In this document: positions 1 to 11,600 of the stretch, in pieces | Layout: each line of letters opens with the position of its first letter | Numbering within the stretch: position 1 is the first letter of the stretch | Assembly (NCBI RefSeq): GCF_019097595.1 | Contig: NC_080711.1 | Coordinates: 16,261,428 to 16,325,427 of the forward strand | Direction: 5' to 3' | Source: Hemibagrus wyckioides | Taxonomy: Eukaryota; Chordata; Actinopteri; Siluriformes; Bagridae | DNA: 64,000 nucleotides | Notes under the pieces: model-generated | What the model saw: the letters and a program-made list of their open reading frames with translations, nothing else | Databases searched by the model: none | What the model was told of the DNA's origin: nothing | Program-made: the position numbers and the translations under genes

Positions 1-92
1 GCGACCAATCATCACTGATTTCACATTCCCTTAGTAAGAGCATTGAGTGAAGGTTGTGTTAGCAGAGCAATAGCACTGCTTTAAATAAAATA

Positions 93-810
93 TTGCAATG
101 CATGCAACAAAATGCACATCTCACCTCAACTTGTTTCCACCAAAGCTGTTTGATTTGTACTCCACAGGGAGAAAATTTTTGGTTGGGCTGCTATAGCAAA
201 CCGTCAGTTGTGCCAATGACAAACATTAGTTTAAATGGTGCCAGGAACAGAAAGCTTGGGCTGTGGACAATGTGAAACATGTATTGGTCTTGGATGAGTC
301 CACCTTTACTGTCTTTCCCACACCCATCAGCTTTACAGTGTGGAGATGCCACAAAGAAGCTTACCATTTGGACTGTTCCATTCACAGAATGAAGCACAGG
401 GGTGGATCAGTGATGGTTTGGGCTGCAATATTATTCCATTTCTCAGGCCCTTTATTTGTGCTAGATAGGTGTGTTAATACCAAGGACTACCAAACCATTC
501 TAGGGTACCATGTGCACCTAAAGCTTCAAACATTGTACCCTGAAGGTGGTGTCATGTATCAGGATGATAATGCACCAATACACCCAGCAAGACTGGTGAC
601 GGAGTGGTTTGATGAATATGAAGGTGAAGTTGAACATCTCCCATTACCTGCACAGTCACCAGATCTGAATATTACTGAGCCACTTTGGGGTGTTTTGGAA
701 GAGCAAGTCAGGAAACGTTTTCCTCTACCAGCATCACATACTGAAGTAGCCAGGCTTACGGACGGTCTTGTTCTGAAAATATGCTAAAAAAAATAGCATT
801 AATGAGAAAC
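93..810 (+). mobile_element. Tc1-like transposase relic, 5' truncated
   Basis: The frame at 263-787 reads as the catalytic half of a fish Tc1/mariner transposase. Visible landmarks are the first-aspartate block LVLDESTF, then GGSVMVWAAI, QDDNAPIHPARLV and [14 protein letters not shown], where the canonical catalytic glutamate motif would read NIIEPLW. More degraded similarity in a second frame extends back to about position 93. The DNA-binding N-terminus and both terminal repeats are not recognisable. The frame ends at about 785, before the usual C-terminal IPRRI..KGG block. This is a dead copy; the family is clear, the subfamily is not. Confidence 0.85.
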
Positions 811-2239
811 ACTTATTATGTGCTGTCCCTTCATGATCTGAGGAGGTGCAAATGTTGTCACATGTCCTACTTCCTGTTAATATGCCAACCAGGGGATGTT
901 GCTATTGGCACTAATTTGGCTGGTAACCAGGAACACATGGGCTCGTTTACAAACAAAACAGAGAAGAGCTACCCCCTCCCACCACACTGTTTCAGTGCAC
1001 ACTTGAGCTTAGCTTTGAGTACACCTCATGCTGAGGTCTCCATTATGGCTGTGACTATGCATGTTAACAGAGCATTCTGCTAATGAATACTCATCTCTGA
1101 TTGCCATTAGCACACAGGCCCTGACCATGCTGGTCGCATCATATGGTTAGCATCATGCAGGGTGGAGAAGAGGCAACACTGAAGGCACAGACATAAACAA
1201 ACATGGCCTACCTTTAATAAAATTTTATGACACAATGTACCTCTTGTTATTGCTCCTGAGCATTGTAGGAAAGGTAACACAAAAATGGGTCTGTTCTTTA
1301 CTCTGTCTTCAGTGGATATGTACATAATCCAATAATGTGTGTTAGTCAGGGAGTAAAAGTGCCATTTTAGTGGAAACCTGCCTCCGGCGAAAAACCAATA
1401 CGGCTTGGTTCATGGTACAACAATGTAAACAGAGGACAACATTTTTGTTGTATATCAACAGATGAGGCAATATCTACTGTACTGAGTGAGGTAAGAAAAA
1501 CAGTACAAGTATTTGTCTCAGAATTGTCCCAGTCTGTAGCACATAGATCATATATGAGCTATGAAAATGATTAGATGGCATTACTTTTCATGTTTTCAGA
1601 AGTAATGGAAATTGTAGCAGGTGAGGGTATGGTTTAGTGTGGGGCTCCACTGGAGACAAGGTAGAGGGGTAATAATAAACATAGCCACCTGTTGTCCCAT
1701 GCATATATATTTCTGTGAGTTAATATACTGTATCCTGAGCAATGATTTGTGTGCACTTGCATACATGCATGTGTGTGGGAGTGTGTGTGGCCATTAACAG
1801 AGCAAAGCCAAAAATAAGTAAGGCACTATGTGATCTGTTTTCTATTACATCTAACTACAGTGTCAAGAGCAAAAGCACAAATATATGAACTCTTACTCTG
1901 GGTCTGCTATCTGACTGTCATTCTGCACTGATTATTACTCACATTTTTCGAAGGTTTGCTGTTACACAGTTCAAATAACTGTGAACTTAAAGAAGGATTT
2001 GAAGCTGAGTAAAACTTATTTGTGTAAAAGCAGAGTTAGTGCAACTTTTGTATGTATGTTGCGAAATCACGTGGTATCAGAATGTTAGGCTTGATGCTAA
2101 CATTGGCTTGATGTGTTGCACCCATTCAGAAAAAGAATCGAGCATGCCCCTCAAATCACATGAAAAACAGACTGAGAAAAATAAAAAAAAGAATTTGTTT
2201 GTGTGTGTTGACTCCTTGGAGGTGAACAGATCCACTTCC
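811..2239. other. Intergenic, no recognised feature
   Basis: I see no coding signature, terminal repeats or strong tandem repeat here beyond a short TG-rich patch near 1750-1790. The short open frames lack family resemblance or splice context. Confidence 0.5.
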
Positions 2240-2700
2240 ACCCGGCCAAAAATCCATCATACGCATTCCACTACCTGTTGGTGGAGACACCATTCCCTCA
2301 GCCCCTGCCTCAACAGGAAGTCTGCTCCCTGGATTATGTGTAAATCGCTCTCAGCAATAACAGTCTGGTCTCTGCCCAGAGCAGGATATGCTGCGTCAAC
2401 TTGAACAGATGGTACAAATGTAGACTGTCCTGATGATTGATTTAGGAAATCACCATTGTCTGTACAGACTAACACATGGTAGCCCCTGAGTTGTGGGAGT
2501 AAGTGTTTCAGTGTGAGAAGTTTATGTGCAGCCACCTAAGACCACTCCATAGCCTGTGAGGAAGGTGCCCATCGGAAGTCGTCTTGTGACAGCAACACAC
2601 ACCAAGAGTAGTATCCGAGGTAAGAAGGGTGCACAACACATAACCTTTATGACCCTGAGAGGGTAATATCCAGAGTTTAGAATGATCCAAATTCAAATTC
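2240..2700 (-). pseudogene. Retrotransposon RNase H fragment (gypsy/DIRS-type), degraded
   Basis: On the minus strand, 2535-2257 reads as a decayed RNase H domain. Recognisable blocks are LKHLLPQLRGYHVLVCTDN, where the final aspartate belongs to an RNase H active-site block, and GADFLLRQGLREW followed by LHQQVVE, which correspond to the GAD-LSRQGL-EW-LH-EVVE segment of fish retroelement polyproteins. The sequence between is frameshifted relative to a normal domain. No LTRs or split repeats were found nearby, so the element class (Ty3/gypsy versus DIRS) is open. Weak similarity continues towards 2700. Confidence 0.65.
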
Positions 2701-3565
2701 AAATTTTATTTGTCACATACATAATCGTACACAGAATGATATGCAGTGAAATGCTTACACGACTGTTATGACCCTATGAAAAGGAAAAGGAATAAGGACA
2801 GAACAAAAGACAAGGATAAAATATAAAAATACGAAATATAAAAAATAAGAATACGAATTATACTAAAAATACGAAATATAAAATATAAAAACAAGTTCAC
2901 AGTAAGCAAAAAAATAATAGAATAAAAATAGAATAAAATATACTAAATATAAATAAAGTAAGGTACGTATATATGTATATAGAACATGTATATAAAATAA
3001 GATAAAATATGTACTGTATATAGGAAGTGTAAAATGTACATACAGGAAGTGTAAAATACAACAACTGTGATGCAAAATTATATAAAGTTATATAAAGTGA
3101 ATAGTGTGTAGTGCAATAGTGTCCAAGATGCAGACAGCAGCAGTACTGGGTGGTCACGAAGTGGAATGAGGTGATGAGAGCAGTGGTATTGTCCATCTTT
3201 AAAGTGCAGATGTGCAGAAGTCCTCTTTGTATGTAAACGAGAGCAGACTGTACAACATGTATGTTATGTGTTGTATTGTGTGCACAGTCTTGAAATGTGC
3301 AAATGTGCAAATGTACATTGTGTGTTTATTGTGTGCCACAGTCCTGTAATGTGCAATGTCCGGTGTGGTTGGTTGGAGTTCCAACACGTGTGTAGGAGCA
3401 TAGTAGGTCTAATCAGTTGAGTCCTATGTGAGGTTCTGATTGAGAGACCGTATAGCCTGTGGGAAGAAGCTTCTCCTCAGTCTCTCAATGTTGGCCTTCA
3501 ACACTGAGAGACGGAAGCGCTTCCCTGACCTCAACAGAGAGAAAAGTCCATTGTTGGATCCAGGG
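2690..3565 (+). repeat. Dispersed fish repeat, copy A
   Basis: The segment opens with AAATTCAAATTTTATTTGTC followed by a block ending GCAGTGAAATGCTT, a start I recognise from a common teleost interspersed repeat. It has an A-rich, TATAAA-rich middle (2770-3090). It ends with a block around GGGAAGAAGCTTCTCCTCAG, followed by CTTCCCTGACCTCA and AGAGAAAAGTCCATTGTTGG. The last block recurs at 62829-62943 in the same orientation. The class of the element is not known to me. No transposase or reverse transcriptase is visible. Confidence 0.75.
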
Positions 3566-3635
3566 TTAACTATTGCAAATGTGAATAGCTCTATGAAGAG
3601 AGAGAGTGAAACAGGTAGATTGATGAGAAGGAATA

Positions 3636-3636
3636 T

Positions 3637-3671
<35 letters not shown>

Positions 3672-3710
3672 GAGAGAAAGGGAGAGAGAGAAAGTGTGTG
3701 TGTGTGTGTC
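3636..3710. repeat. Compound GA/GT microsatellite
   Basis: A run of AG dinucleotides passes through GGGAGAAA imperfections into (GT)n. Confidence 0.95.
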
Positions 3711-3816
3711 TGCATGTGCTTCTAGCAGACTAATACAGAGATGGATGGAGGAGAGTGTGGCTTTGATAGAAAACTAGACAAAAGGCTACAGACTTTTGTC
3801 TAAGTTACAAAGTTAG

Positions 3817-3853
3817 TTTTATTAGACAAAGTTACAAACTTTGTCTAATAAAA
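3817..3853. repeat. Perfect 37-bp palindrome
   Basis: Arms of 17 bases (TTTTATTAGACAAAGTT and its exact reverse complement) flank a 3-base loop, ACA. A second, weaker inverted pair (AGACAAAAG / CTTTTGTCT) lies just upstream at about 3775-3802, sharing the AGACAAA core. Confidence 0.95.
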
Positions 3854-4560
3854 TGAGAATACACATACACTAATAAATAATATCTAGTTAGTTAAGTTCA
3901 GCAGTCAGTCATGATAGACACGCAGTTTCACTGTTTCCCAAAGGGTGAGTGCCTCCTCTCGGGGTCATTCTAGGTAAGAGAAACCTGCTTAACCCAAGCT
4001 TGCAGTGCACTCTACACAGAGCAGGATTAATCAATGAATTCAATGACAAAGGGCTTCTGGTAACTAGCAGACAGAATAGAGAAAGAAAACTTAAATAAGA
4101 GACAGAGTGTTCTCTTGATTCTTGGAACCATTACTTGTAGCTCAGCTTTCCTAATGCTTGAAGAGACAACAGAGAGTATTTCCTAGGAATGAAAAAGCTC
4201 AAAATTCTTAAATATTTTATATATAAAACCTCCTGAGACCTGAGAAAAAAAATCTTTAATTTTTTTTTTTAATATAAATTAAGTGTTGGGCTGGTAAAAA
4301 AAATACATTGCAAAAGATTTAAAAAATTTTTTTTATTTTGTTTCAGTTTTATAACATATCCATTGTAGTGGACAACGGGATTTCGTTGTTTTGAATAGGG
4401 AACGATTTTTACAACAACCATTTTCATTTAGTATTATTCCATTTTATTCATTTTTTTCAACTTCTTTTCTTTTTATTTCATTCATTTTTACATTTATTTC
4501 TCTTTTGTTTTGTTTATTTATTTCATTTTCATGAGAGTATTCATTCAAAGCTTATGATTT
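3854..4560. other. AT-rich intergenic
   Basis: Poly-T and poly-A tracts dominate 4240-4520. No gene or transposon end was recognised. Confidence 0.5.
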
Positions 4561-4565
4561 CTCCA

Positions 4566-5325
4566 TTAGATATTTGACCCAAGATGGTATCTAATGAAGC
4601 ATTCTGACTTTTTGGAGACACAGAGGAACATGTTGCACTTAATGCATCTCACAAAGCTTTTGCTTTTGGATCCAGGCATTCTGCATCTGGAAGCATTTGC
4701 AATGTCTAGCATTTGAGGCAAATGGATTGCACCGTATTTCCTAATGCTCTTGTCTGGGTGGGGATTTCTTCTTTTGATTTCTGGAGAGAATTCCTGGTCA
4801 CTGTAGTCGGTGTCATCTTGTTGATATTCCTGTGCCTGGGATATCAGTTCCTCAGCCAAGAGTAGTTTGAACTCCATGTATTGGGAGGTTCTCTTTGCAG
4901 GTCATTGCAAGGCCTGACTGTCTTGTCTGTATTGAATCCACGAGTTGGTGATTGCCAAATCAGTAAAGTGAAGCATGCTACGGACAGTCCATTTTCTCGT
5001 ACGGCTGGACATTCTGTAGAAGCTGAGCATTCGATCACATATGTCTACAGCCCCCATGTTGCTGTTATATTCCACCACCAGATCTGATTTAGAAAAAGCG
5101 ATCTCGTGTCATTACATCCGCTATTATGGGGACTGTGGTTTTAGCAGCCCAATACATTTTAGGTCTTGGATATCTAAGGCATGCCATGTACACTGAAATT
5201 CCAAAGAAAGTTTTGATCTCTTCCGGAGTTGTTGTCAGGCTGCAGCCTGTATCCTGTACCATACACTGATTGGTGAACATTGATAGATCCTGTATAAGTT
5301 TCTCCTCAGTGTACCGCTGGAAGTA
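4566..5325 (-). pseudogene. piggyBac-like transposase relic with internal deletion
   Basis: Read on the minus strand from 5325, the translation gives FTNQCMVQ, then [20 protein letters not shown] and [20 protein letters not shown], the N-terminal part of a piggyBac (PGBD) transposase. At about 5090 it passes directly into [20 protein letters not shown] and SRTRKW, a block near the C-terminal end of the core. It finishes with a cysteine-rich tail containing RCRMPGSKSKSFVRCIKC. The large middle part carrying the first catalytic aspartates is missing, and at least one frameshift separates the middle from the C-terminal part near 4860-4880. The copy cannot encode an active enzyme. A polypyrimidine-AG sequence precedes the first block at about 5322, so an intron may once have preceded it. 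Confidence 0.8.
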
Positions 5326-5613
5326 AAAATAAATAAAAATATATGTGCATGCATGAAGGCATATAGAAGATTTTTGTCATGCTTTAATGTTTTTTTGGTA
5401 CTTTGCATGTTTAGAAAATAAGTTTTTCTTTTTGTTGCCTCAAGGCAACATTGTGTGATAAGGGGTAGTTTTTGCTGACAATGTGTTTTGATGTCATCAC
5501 AAGTATTTATGCACAAAACACAATTTTATTTTATTATATTTATATTTATTATTATATTTATATTTATTTATATTTATTTACTTTTACTTGTTTTAACACA
5601 GTGTGCCAGAAAA

Positions 5614-5724
5614 ATGGACATAAAGTTGTTCTATGGAAAGCAAGAGCAGAATTGGAATATTAGGCAAATCATATCTGACAGTGAGGACAGTGAGGAGGAG
5701 CGGAAAGGAGAAAAAAAGGTTTAA
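5614..5724 (+). other. Short acidic open frame opposite the piggyBac relic
   Basis: A 36-codon frame starts MDIKLFYGK and runs into SDSEDSEEERKGE. It is preceded by a pyrimidine-rich stretch and an AG at about 5600. Acidic, serine-rich stretches like this occur at the N-terminus of piggyBac-type transposases, but this one points away from the relic at 4566-5325. It could be part of a second, inverted copy or chance. No promoter or continuation exon was identified. Confidence 0.25.
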
Positions 5725-6639
5725 GCAGAAGAGGAAAAATAATTTTCATTTAGTCTCATTGCATGTGTTGATGATGTGATGTCTCTTGTGCGGTTTTGTT
5801 TCTTATTTTATGTAAAGGGTTAAGTCGAATACCTCCGTACATATTTAATGACCTTTCACAGAAAAAAAAACCTTTTGGCAATCAAACAGGCTCAGTCTGG
5901 CATCTGATTATTGACTTATTATTACTAGTTTATAGCATCCAATGAGGTTCATTATAGTATTAAAAAAAATCATGTTGATCTAACATCAGCTGTGATATTG
6001 TCAGGATACACAACAGTTAGCATTCTAGCTATGTGTGTGTGTCTGAATATGGACTGCAGTGTGGATCTTGAGGATGAACATCCCTGGTCCTGTAATGTGT
6101 AATGTGTAGTATAACGTTTCTATACACTGGAGTACACAGAAAATGAGACTCCTTTGCCAGCCAGGAAGACATGAACTCTATCTAAAGTGAAAAGGCATGT
6201 TCGAGACAAGTTCACTAACATTAACTAGCTACATTTAAACTAGTTAGTGTGCTTTCTTTGCTAATGCAGCTTGCAGTAGCTAACAGATATTGCAAAAAGG
6301 GCACAATAGTTGGGGAGAAAAAAATACTTTTACCTGAAAACATAAAAAAAAGAGATTTCATTCTAATCTGAACTGCTGTCAGGGCCATGCTGAGCACCTT
6401 CTGACCAATCCCAATGAAGTATAACTTTTAAAGTCAATACTGCACATACTTATCAAATAAAAGTCCATCAAGCGGTGTGTAATAATGTTTCTGTGTTTTT
6501 AATTCAAATCCATATTTTGGTGTGATTTGTACACATGGGTTTGTGCATTCTGACTTTTGGAGGCTTTATTATGTCCATTTTATGATGAAACATGAAAAGA
6601 CTTTAAAGGTCATCTGTCTTGTTCTGATCATGTTAAATA
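5725..6639. other. Intergenic, no recognised feature
   Basis: AT-rich. No coding or repeat family recognised. Confidence 0.5.
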
Positions 6640-7239
6640 CACTACATTGCCAAAAGTTTTTGGATGTCTGCCTTTACATGGGCATGAATTTTAATGACAT
6701 CCCATTCTTAATCCGTAGGTTTTAATATGGAGTAGGCTCGCCCTTTGCAGCTATAACAGCTTCAACCCTTCTAGGAAGGCTTTCCACAAGGTTTAGGAGT
6801 GTGTTTATGGGAATGTTTGACCATTCCACTAGAAGCGCATTTGTGAGGTCAGGCACTGATGTTGGACGAGAAAGTATGGCTCATAGTTTCTGCTCTAATT
6901 CATCCCAAAGGTGATCTTTTGGGTTGAGGTCAGGACTCTGTGCAGGCCAGTCAAGTTCCTCCACACCAAACTCACTCATCCATGTCTTTATGGACCTTGC
7001 TTTGTGCACTGGTGTGCAGTCATGCTGGAACAGGAAAGGGCCATCCCCAAACTGTTCCCACAAAGTTGGGAGGATGAAATTGTTCAGAATGTCTTAACGA
7101 CACATTCTTTCACAAATGTTTGGAGAAGCAGTCTGCATGCCTAGGTGCTTGATTTTATACACCTGTGGCCATGGAAGTGATTAGAATACCTGAATTCAAT
7201 GATTTGGAGGGGTGTCCCAAAACTTTTGGAAATACAGTG
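6640..7239 (-). mobile_element. Internally deleted Tc1-like element (MITE-like)
   Basis: The 600-bp element begins CACTACATTGCCAAAAG and ends with an imperfect inverted copy (CTTTTGGAAATACAGTG), flanked by TA on both sides (6638-6639 and 7240-7241), the Tc1 target. It is close kin to the full element at 49319-50566. The left third matches the end of that transposase gene (on the minus strand [38 protein letters not shown]). At about 7095 it jumps directly to the sequence just 5' of the transposase start (CATTCTTTCACAAATGTTTG). About 650 bp of the relative are absent. The glutamate position reads KDHLW in place of IEHLW, so the remnant is also catalytically dead. Confidence 0.9.
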
Positions 7240-7241
7240 TA

Positions 7242-7820
7242 TAAACACAACTAGACTGAAATATACCAGTATGATATGCAACTAATTGTAAAACATGAAT
7301 TAACTAAGGAAACCAGTAGATATCAGTTTATACCAGGCTCAGCAGTATCACTCTCAGTTATGATCAGTTAATTCAATAAAAAATTCATTAGGCAAGAGGA
7401 ATTTAGGGAGAAACTTGTTAATTAACTGATGAGAAACTGTACAACTGTTTACTCTAGTGATCCACTGTGGGCCAGCAGAGCCAGCATCCAAGCACACCTC
7501 GTTTAATGCATCAGTTGCATTTCTGGGTTTAAAATGTGAGTTAAAGCAGGAAAATCCCCAAACTGGATGCTGGCCTTACAGGACTGGAGTTTGTACCTAC
7601 AGATTAACTGCGGATTTTTAATTATAAGGAGATTATCACTACCTTTTTATGGGATTGTTGAAGTCCTATGAAGTCTTTTATTCTCACATCCTTACATCTT
7701 ACATTCTCTGATAGCTGGGTCTGAGTTCAGCGTAGCTTGGAGTTGCTTCATTCCCTTCATTCGTAGTAAGTCATTTTGCATAAAAGCAACCAGCAAATCC
7801 ATTAGTGAATGCTGCTAGAA
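7242..7820. other. Intergenic, no recognised feature
   Basis: No coding signal or transposon end seen. Confidence 0.5.
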
Positions 7821-7824
7821 AAAT

Positions 7825-8286
7825 GACAGTGATCCAAAACAAACCAGCAAGTCCACCTCTGAATGGCTAAAAAAAAAATTAATGTTTTGGAGTTAGCGAC
7901 CTAGTCATAGTCCAGACTTAAATCCGACTGAGATTCTGTGGCAACACTTTAAACAAACCGTTCATGCTAGAAACCCTCCAATGTGGCTGAATTAAAACAA
8001 TTTAAAACAATTCTGCAAAGAAGAGTGAAGCAAATTTCTTCCATAGTGACGTGAAAGACTCATTGCCAGTTATTGCTTATGCTTGATTGCAGTTATTCCT
8101 GCCGAAGGGGCCACAAACAAGTTATTACGTTTTGGGGGCAATTACTTTTTCACATAGGGCCAGGCAGGTTTTTTACGCTTAATAAATGATATCATAATTT
8201 AAAAACTGCATTTTGTATTTGCTCGCATAATTATCTTTGTATAATGAAAATGATCTGAACCATTTAAGTGAAAAAAATTTTTTTTA

Positions 8287-8289
<3 letters not shown>
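7825..8289 (+). mobile_element. Tc1-like transposase 3' end relic
   Basis: The nucleotide sequence follows the C-terminal coding region and 3' flank of a common fish Tc1-like element: GATCCAAAACAAACCAGCAA, CCACCTCTGAATGGCTAAAA, ACTTAAATCCGACTGAGATT (the DLNPTEIL position of the catalytic glutamate), GACTCATTGCCAGTTATTGC, then GGGGGCAATTACTTTTTCAC. Frameshifts and a lost glutamine/lysine-rich stretch show decay. The normal 3' terminal repeat is replaced by the AT microsatellite that follows. Confidence 0.85.

Positions 8290-8337
<48 letters not shown>
8290..8337. repeat. (AT)n microsatellite
   Basis: Uninterrupted AT dinucleotides, directly after the Tc1 relic. Confidence 0.97.
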
Positions 8338-8340
<3 letters not shown>

Positions 8341-8372
8341 TGCTGTGAAAAAGTGTTTGCTGATTTTATATA
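8337..8372 (+). mobile_element. Isolated Tc1 terminal repeat
   Basis: CAGTGCTGTGAAAAAGTGTT plus TGC is the outer end of the same fish Tc1 family as the preceding relic. It is oriented as an element start, pointing right, whereas the 3' end of the preceding relic should be the reverse complement. No transposase follows, so it is a leftover end of another or rearranged copy. Confidence 0.7.
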
Positions 8373-8606
8373 GAATAATATTGAATAAGAAATAAAGCTC
8401 AGATATTTAGAGATAGACGGCCATGTTTTTTTTTGAGAGTGAGGGGAATCAGTTTCACAGAACATTTTTCGTAATGTTTGTGTATAAACTGTGTTTCCTT
8501 TTAAACACTAAGTTGTTGTGGTTGTGAAGCAAGACTCGAATTATCCTTTTTTTCTACACTCCTGATATCTTCTTACTCCGCGACTGGACCTGACTCTACA
8601 GCAGTG

Positions 8607-11600
8607 ATGATGAACTTCGCAGGAGGAGCCGCGCTTCAGCAGCACCAGGATGTGGAGCCCGAGCCCAGATGGAGCGGACTGGACGACCCCTGGAACGGTC
8701 AGTTACTGACTTTTCTCTTTTTCTCTTAAGTATAAAGTCTTTTAAACACCGCAGTATTACAAAAAAAACCTCAATCGGGAATATCGTTTTATTTGGTTAG
8801 ATGATTTGGAGAAAATCTGTTTGGCTAATCGATATTTGGCTAATCGCTTTATGGACACGATCATTATGCTAAAGCTAGCGGACAAAGCGGCAGACTCCAG
8901 TGAAACGAGCAGGGAAGAAGAAAACAGTGTTAATGTTTTCAGATATGTTAAAGTCAGCTTTTTATAAAAGTCGGAATGTTTATTTAACGCTTATTAAAGT
9001 TTTCTAAGACAAACCGGGGAGTATTAGCAAAGATTAGCTAGACGGCTAGTTAGCATGTAGCTAAGTAATTGTTTTTCAGTGTTCATAGTTTTTTTTAAAG
9101 AGTGAATAAAACAAGTTAAAATGTTTACAATAACATGATCTATTTTATTATTTGAACAATTTTTCATTGTCTGTGTTTGTCGAGTTGTTAAAGCGGAGAG
9201 AGGAAGGGGCTGTGAGGAAAGGCAGCTAGCTGAACAAAACCAATCGCTAGAAATAAATGGAGCTAGTGTGGCAATGTAGAGTGCAGCTTAGGGAAAAATA
9301 TCAAGCTGTTTGTTTCACTTCTGTTCAGCAAGGATTTGTTTATAGCTGTAATGAATAAAATATTTAGGAGTAGTGTCATTTATGATAAAGGGCAAATTTT
9401 TGAGAGGAGATACAAATGGACTCAAAGGGGATGTGAAGCATTGGAGTAAGGAACTGATAAAGAAACACACTGTCATAGAAATGTAGTTTAATCTGCATTG
9501 TTTTGGGGAAGATGCTTTTGAGCATTGAGATAAGTGACCAGTGTGAGTAACAGTGAAGCCGTGATAGCGTAAGTAACTCCTATAAATGCAGAATATAAAT
9601 ACTGAGTTTTTCTGCACTGTTATAGGAAGATTACAGTAATATAACTTATGTCTTGTTTTGATAGGGAGGTTTTCCTGCTTTACAAAACATAAACAGTGCT
9701 ATTAAAACGGGGTTTCTGCTTCTTTTTATGAGATGAGGGACACAGAGGGAGATGTTTGTGTTTCTGGAGGATGAGGACAATGACAACTGGCCTATTCTAT
9801 GCCTCTCTCCTGTTTGGATCCCAACACCTGTGAGGAGCCCATCCCCACCTATGAGAGGCCTCTCTCCTTTATGCACCCCACCACCTGTGAGGAGCCCATC
9901 CCCACCTATGAGAGGCCTCTCTCCTGTATGGACCCCACAACCTGTGAGGAGCCCATCCCCACCTATGAGAGGTCTCTCTCCTGTATGGATCCCACCACCT
10001 GTGGGGATCCCATCCCCACCTATGAGAGGCCTCTCTCCTGTTTGGATCCCACCACCTGTGAGGAGCCCATCCCCACCTATGAGAGGCCTCTCTCCTGTAT
10101 GGACCCCACAACCTGTGAGGAGCCCATCCCCACCTATGAGAGGTCTCTCTCCTGTATGGATCCCACCACCTGTGGGGATCCCATCCCCACCTATGAGAGG
10201 CCTCTCTCCTGTATGGATCCCACCACCTGTGGGGAGCCCATCCCCACCTATGAGAGGCCTCTCTCCTGTATGGACCCCACCACCTGTGGGGAGCCCGTCC
10301 CTACCTATGAGAGGCCTCTCTCCTGTATGGATCCCACCACCTGTGGGGAGTCCATCCCCACCTATGAGAGGCCTCTCTCCTGTATGGATCCGACCACCTG
10401 TATGGATCCCACCACCTGTGGGGAGCCCATCCCCACCTATGAGAGGCCTCTCTCCTGTATGGAGGAGACCATCCCCTCGCATTAACCCTTCCTCTGTGAT
10501 GAGTCCATCCCCACTAACACTACCATCCCCATTGAGGAGGCCATCACCTTCAGAGAATCTACAACGTTCCACAGTTCCTTTGCCCCAGTCTCATGTCCAG
10601 ATAGCAATCAAGAAGCCCCTCCAAGTAGACGACAGCATGTGGATCAGGATGGGTAGCTGGATTTCACCAGGAGGATCGTCCGATTCCCTGTTCACTTGGT
10701 TTCTATTTACATGGGAGAGCTGTAAGTTCAAAAGCTCAGTCATCACCTCATGTTCATCACCTCTTATCCATGATGTATGGTAAGTATCTGTGGTAAGTAT
10801 TTCACCCCTAGATGAAGATTAGTCAAGATTAGTCTTTTTTAATAATTATGTAAGTATTTCAGCCTTTTAAACATGTGGGGTGGTGAGAATCCTCTTGATA
10901 CCTTCTTGTCTGTTGTGTTGGAAAAAAAAGAAAAAATTTTGGAGCTAACTATGTAACCTGTTCCCAAAATTTTCAGTAGACACAAGAGCCCAGTGTTCAT
11001 GCTCAGGCCTCTTCTGTAGTTTTTTTAAGAACAGCTCTTACGAGCTCATAGCCCATAGTTCATAGCTACATCATTCGGTCACTTTATGAATCTCTGTCTG
11101 ATTGCACAGGCATCCAGAGGATTCTTACCACCGTCTCTAGCATAATCTCTAAATGTAAATCATTGTAATGATAGAATTGTGGTATGATTAAAGTAGTTAT
11201 AGCGTTTAGTTAAAAATGTGAGTCAGTTGTTTATTTTGTATTTTGCATTTACATTTAGTTTGTGTTAAATGTGTAGGATTTATAATATTTATGTTGTTTA
11301 TTTATGTGTATTATCATAATTTATATTAATAAATAAATATAATTTGTAATGTTGTAGAATCATGCATTGTTGTAAATATGTAAATATTACATTTTTAAGA
11401 TTTAGATTTTAATATTAAGTTTTACAAATGTAGTGTTATGTTATAAAATGTTAAAATATTGTATAAAATATTAATATCTGTAATAAGTGTACAGTTTGTC
11501 ATTGCATGTAAATAGTTAATACATTATTTTTTGGTTCAGTACACGTGTCTCAAGTGTCTTTTTTATAACACATCATAAACACTTCTCATTTGTTTCTCAT

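Noticed and set aside
3440..3733. 97-codon frame containing KRFPDLNREKSPLL, also found in altered form at 62824-63066
   Set aside because: The similarity comes from the dispersed repeat itself; frames differ in length and end in simple repeats.
9799..10485. 228-codon plus-strand frame YERPLSCMDPTTCGEPIPT
   Set aside because: A stop at 9781 precedes it with no acceptor between, and the frame ends at once beyond the repeat. The other plus frame links to exon 1 and continues past the array.
9646..10572. 308-codon minus-strand frame with repeated HTGERP, resembling zinc-finger linkers
   Set aside because: No cysteine/histidine zinc-binding pattern exists. It is the antisense reading of the 57-bp minisatellite, whose length keeps all such frames open.
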